A stretch of 5,481 nucleotides of DNA, taken from positions 1-5,481 of the forward strand of contig QNAF01000189.1 in NCBI GenBank assembly GCA_003641405.1. Direction: 5' to 3'. The notes under the pieces are model-generated. The model saw only the letters and a program-made list of their open reading frames with translations. It was not told the DNA's origin and made no database searches. This document shows positions 4,075 to 5,481 of this stretch, piece after piece. Origin of the DNA: Candidatus Zixiibacteriota bacterium. GTDB taxonomy: Bacteria; Zixibacteria; MSB-5A5; GN15; FEB-12. How positions within the stretch are numbered: position 1 is the first letter of the stretch; every line of letters starts with the position of its first letter. The translations under genes and the position numbers were made by a program.

Positions 4075-5481
4075 ATGACCCCAATAACCCCAAAATTGAC
4101 TAAATCGGCCAACTGGCTGCCGCTTGGAATCACGCTTGGTGTGATTCTCGGAGCAGTACTTGGATACATTATACCAGATCTTCTTCTTGCAACCGGTTTC
4201 ATTGGTGCATGGTTCATCAACGCGTTGATGATTCTTGTTATTCCGCTAATCGTGGCGGTGATGGTGACTGGAATCGCAGCTCTGGGTGATCTTCGTAAGA
4301 CCGGTCGTGCCTTGGTCGGTGTTTTTGCGTATTTTGCCGCGACAACTGCGGTGGCGGTATTGATTGGGTTTGTATTGGTCAAGTTATTCAGTCCTGATAT
4401 TGAAGCGCCATTGTTTGCAGGTACATCTTCCGTCCCGTCCATATCGGAGATGTTGTCTTCAGTCGTTCCGGCATACCTCCCGAATGCTCTCGCTCAGGGT
4501 CGATACCTTGGGTTGATTTTGCTTGCCCTCTTCACCGGGGGAATACTGGCAGCCATGGGTACAAAGGGAAAGACCATGGTGGGGTTCTGCAAGGAATTGC
4601 ATGAAGTCGTTCTACGGCTCACAGGTCTTATCCTGTATGTGGCACCGATCGGTCTGTTCTTCCTGGTTGGATCTTCGGTTGCCGCGAACCGTGAATCACT
4701 TCCTGAGCTGGCAGGAGGACTTGGTATGTACGCCTTGATACTGGTAATCGGCCTGGCAATACATGTCGGAGTTGTGCTTCCCGCGGCTTTGAAAATCTGG
4801 ACACAGCGATCACCTCTTGAGTATTTCCGGCACATGACGCCGGCATTTTTGACTGCGTTGGGAACGTCGTCATCTGCCGCAACCCTTCCCGTTACCTATG
4901 ACTGTGCGGTCAATAAGGCGAAAGTGGACGCCAGGGCGGGATCGCTGGTGCTGCCGTTTGGATCGTTGGCCAACCTTGACGGGACGGCGATGCACGTGAT
5001 GATTGCTACCACAATGATTGCCGGGTTTTCTGGATTTTCGCTGGGTTGGCTGGATTTGTTGTGGGTGGCGGTATTGACTATTTTCGTGTCGTTTGGTGCT
5101 GCTGGTATGCCAATGGCATCTCTGGTTGTGTTGCCGGTTGTCCTTGTCTACGGTGCTGGTTTGCGGCCTGAAGTTGCTGTTGCTGGCATGGCGTCGGTAG
5201 CTGCGGTGGAGTGGATTCTCGACCGTTTGCGTACGGTCACAAATGTTTGGGGAGACGCTGTCGGGGCGGCCGTAATAGCCGAGAGTTTTGAACTCAAGGC
5301 AGCTACCAGAACACGGCGTGATTCACGCACGGGCAGGGTAACACGTACCAGGAGTAAAGCTCCTGTACGGGCAGATAGCCGTACGCGTCGTCCAACGGAC
5401 CGCCGGACTGACACAACTCGTCGGACCGAGCGACGGCCCAGCCGAACCAGGAGTGCGTCAAGCTCACCTGCCGCAAGGCCA
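4075..5481 (+). CDS. Glutamate/aspartate-type cation symporter (DAACS/SDF family) with long Arg-rich tail (3' end beyond window)
   Basis: The frame is open for 469 codons to the window edge. Residues about 14-401 form the full SDF transport fold (PF00375): six N-terminal helices; HP1 with GTSSSAATLP (263-272); TM7 with NLDGT (300-304; family consensus NMDGT); HP2 with GAAGMP (341-346); and TM8 with ILD-RLRT-VTN-VWGD. By alignment to GltPh, Asp383 matches D394 (amino group), Arg386 matches R397 (side-chain carboxylate), Thr387 T398, Asn390 N401 and Asp394 D405 (Na+). The set predicts Na+- or H+-coupled uptake of acidic amino acids at the inner membrane. Dicarboxylates are less likely because DctA lacks the aspartate. 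Odd points are Leu301 for the usual Met and a tail after residue 404 that holds 20 Arg in residues 411-469 and is still open. A stand-alone transcription unit is likely, being 262 bp from the channel gene. Confidence 0.9.
   Translation, partial: MTPITPKLTKSANWLPLGITLGVILGAVLGYIIPDLLLATGFIGAWFINALMILVIPLIVAVMVTGIAALGDLRKTGRALVGVFAYFAATTAVAVLIGFVLVKLFSPDIEAPLFAGTSSVPSISEMLSSVVPAYLPNALAQGRYLGLILLALFTGGILAAMGTKGKTMVGFCKELHEVVLRLTGLILYVAPIGLFFLVGSSVAANRESLPELAGGLGMYALILVIGLAIHVGVVLPAALKIWTQRSPLEYFRHMTPAFLTALGTSSSAATLPVTYDCAVNKAKVDARAGSLVLPFGSLANLDGTAMHVMIATTMIAGFSGFSLGWLDLLWVAVLTIFVSFGAAGMPMASLVVLPVVLVYGAGLRPEVAVAGMASVAAVEWILDRLRTVTNVWGDAVGAAVIAESFELKAATRTRRDSRTGRVTRTRSKAPVRADSRTRRPTDRRTDTTRRTERRPSRTRSASSSPAARP
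5284..5481 (+). other. Arg/Thr/Ser-rich cytoplasmic C-terminal extension of the symporter
   Basis: From about residue 404, after TM8, the protein turns into a low-complexity polycationic tail with repeated R-T-R and R-R units, no membrane segment and almost no hydrophobic residues. SDF proteins normally end within about 20-30 residues of TM8. ACCAGGAGT, encoding part of R-T-R-S, appears at 5347-5355 and 5446-5454, exactly 33 codons apart. Codon use is mixed (CGT, CGC, CGA, CGG, AGG, AGA), so this is not a simple trinucleotide expansion. The cytoplasmic face, where this family's C-terminus lies, suggests contact with anionic lipid, nucleic acid or a partner protein. Confidence 0.7.
5345..5368. 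repeat. Intragenic hairpin GTA(C)CAGGAG / CTCCTGTAC
   Basis: CAGGAG (5349-5354) pairs with CTCCTG (5360-5365) around TAAAG, extended by GTA (5345-5347) and TAC (5366-5368) with C5348 bulged: 9 bp in all. It lies inside the coding sequence for the Arg-rich tail. No T-run follows. Its role, if any, is unknown. Confidence 0.4.

Noticed and set aside
4020..4442. Minus-strand frame of 140 codons over the symporter 5' region
   Set aside because: It mirrors conserved TM1-TM3 codons of the symporter, and its low-complexity Thr/Ala/Ile composition is typical of a shadow frame.
5148..5414. Minus-strand frame of 88 codons opposite the Arg-rich tail
   Set aside because: Considered as evidence that the tail is on the wrong strand, but the plus frame continues unbroken from the symporter domain and the minus frame shows no family, signal or ribosome site.

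Overview
The window carries four protein genes in two opposed pairs. On the minus strand are a large secreted modular protein (1-1915, running off the left edge) and a small VanZ-family membrane protein (2249-2635). On the plus strand are an RCK-gated potassium channel of MthK type (2790-3812) and a DAACS/SDF-family glutamate/aspartate-type symporter (4075 to the right edge). No rRNA, tRNA, CRISPR array, insertion sequence or phage gene was seen. This looks like bacterial chromosome. The base composition is roughly balanced. The long secreted protein alternates BACON-like and putative-Ig (He_PIG/CADG) beta-sandwich repeats behind a signal peptide. That style is common in the FCB group and in candidate phyla such as Zixibacteria; this placement is inference from protein style only.

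Left block: the secreted protein has a strong Shine-Dalgarno and a recognisable sigma70-type promoter about 265-290 nt upstream of its start. The RNA between them would be a long 5' leader. It contains a long-range 11-bp helix enclosing a 12-bp imperfect hairpin, plus 9-nt direct repeats. This is the best candidate in the window for an undescribed cis-acting RNA element. A TTTATC-N6-GATAAA dyad sits on the promoter. The VanZ-like gene upstream of it is on the same strand but separated by 333 bp.

Centre: the VanZ-like gene and the potassium channel are divergent, with 154 bp between their starts. That gap holds a perfect 6-bp dyad. The channel's first ATG has no Shine-Dalgarno. Met108, at the junction between pore and RCK domain, is preceded by GAGGAG. 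MthK is known to make a free RCK subunit from an internal Met at the same place, so the sequence suggests the same dual-product design here.

Right block: 262 bp with several inverted and direct repeats separates the channel from the symporter. The symporter keeps the residues that read an acidic amino acid (Asp383, Arg386, Asn390, Asp394 in TM8). It then continues into an arginine/threonine/serine-rich tail of at least about 60 residues that the family normally lacks. K+ and glutamate are the classic paired osmolytes of bacteria, so channel and symporter could both serve ion and osmotic balance, but they show no sign of being one operon.
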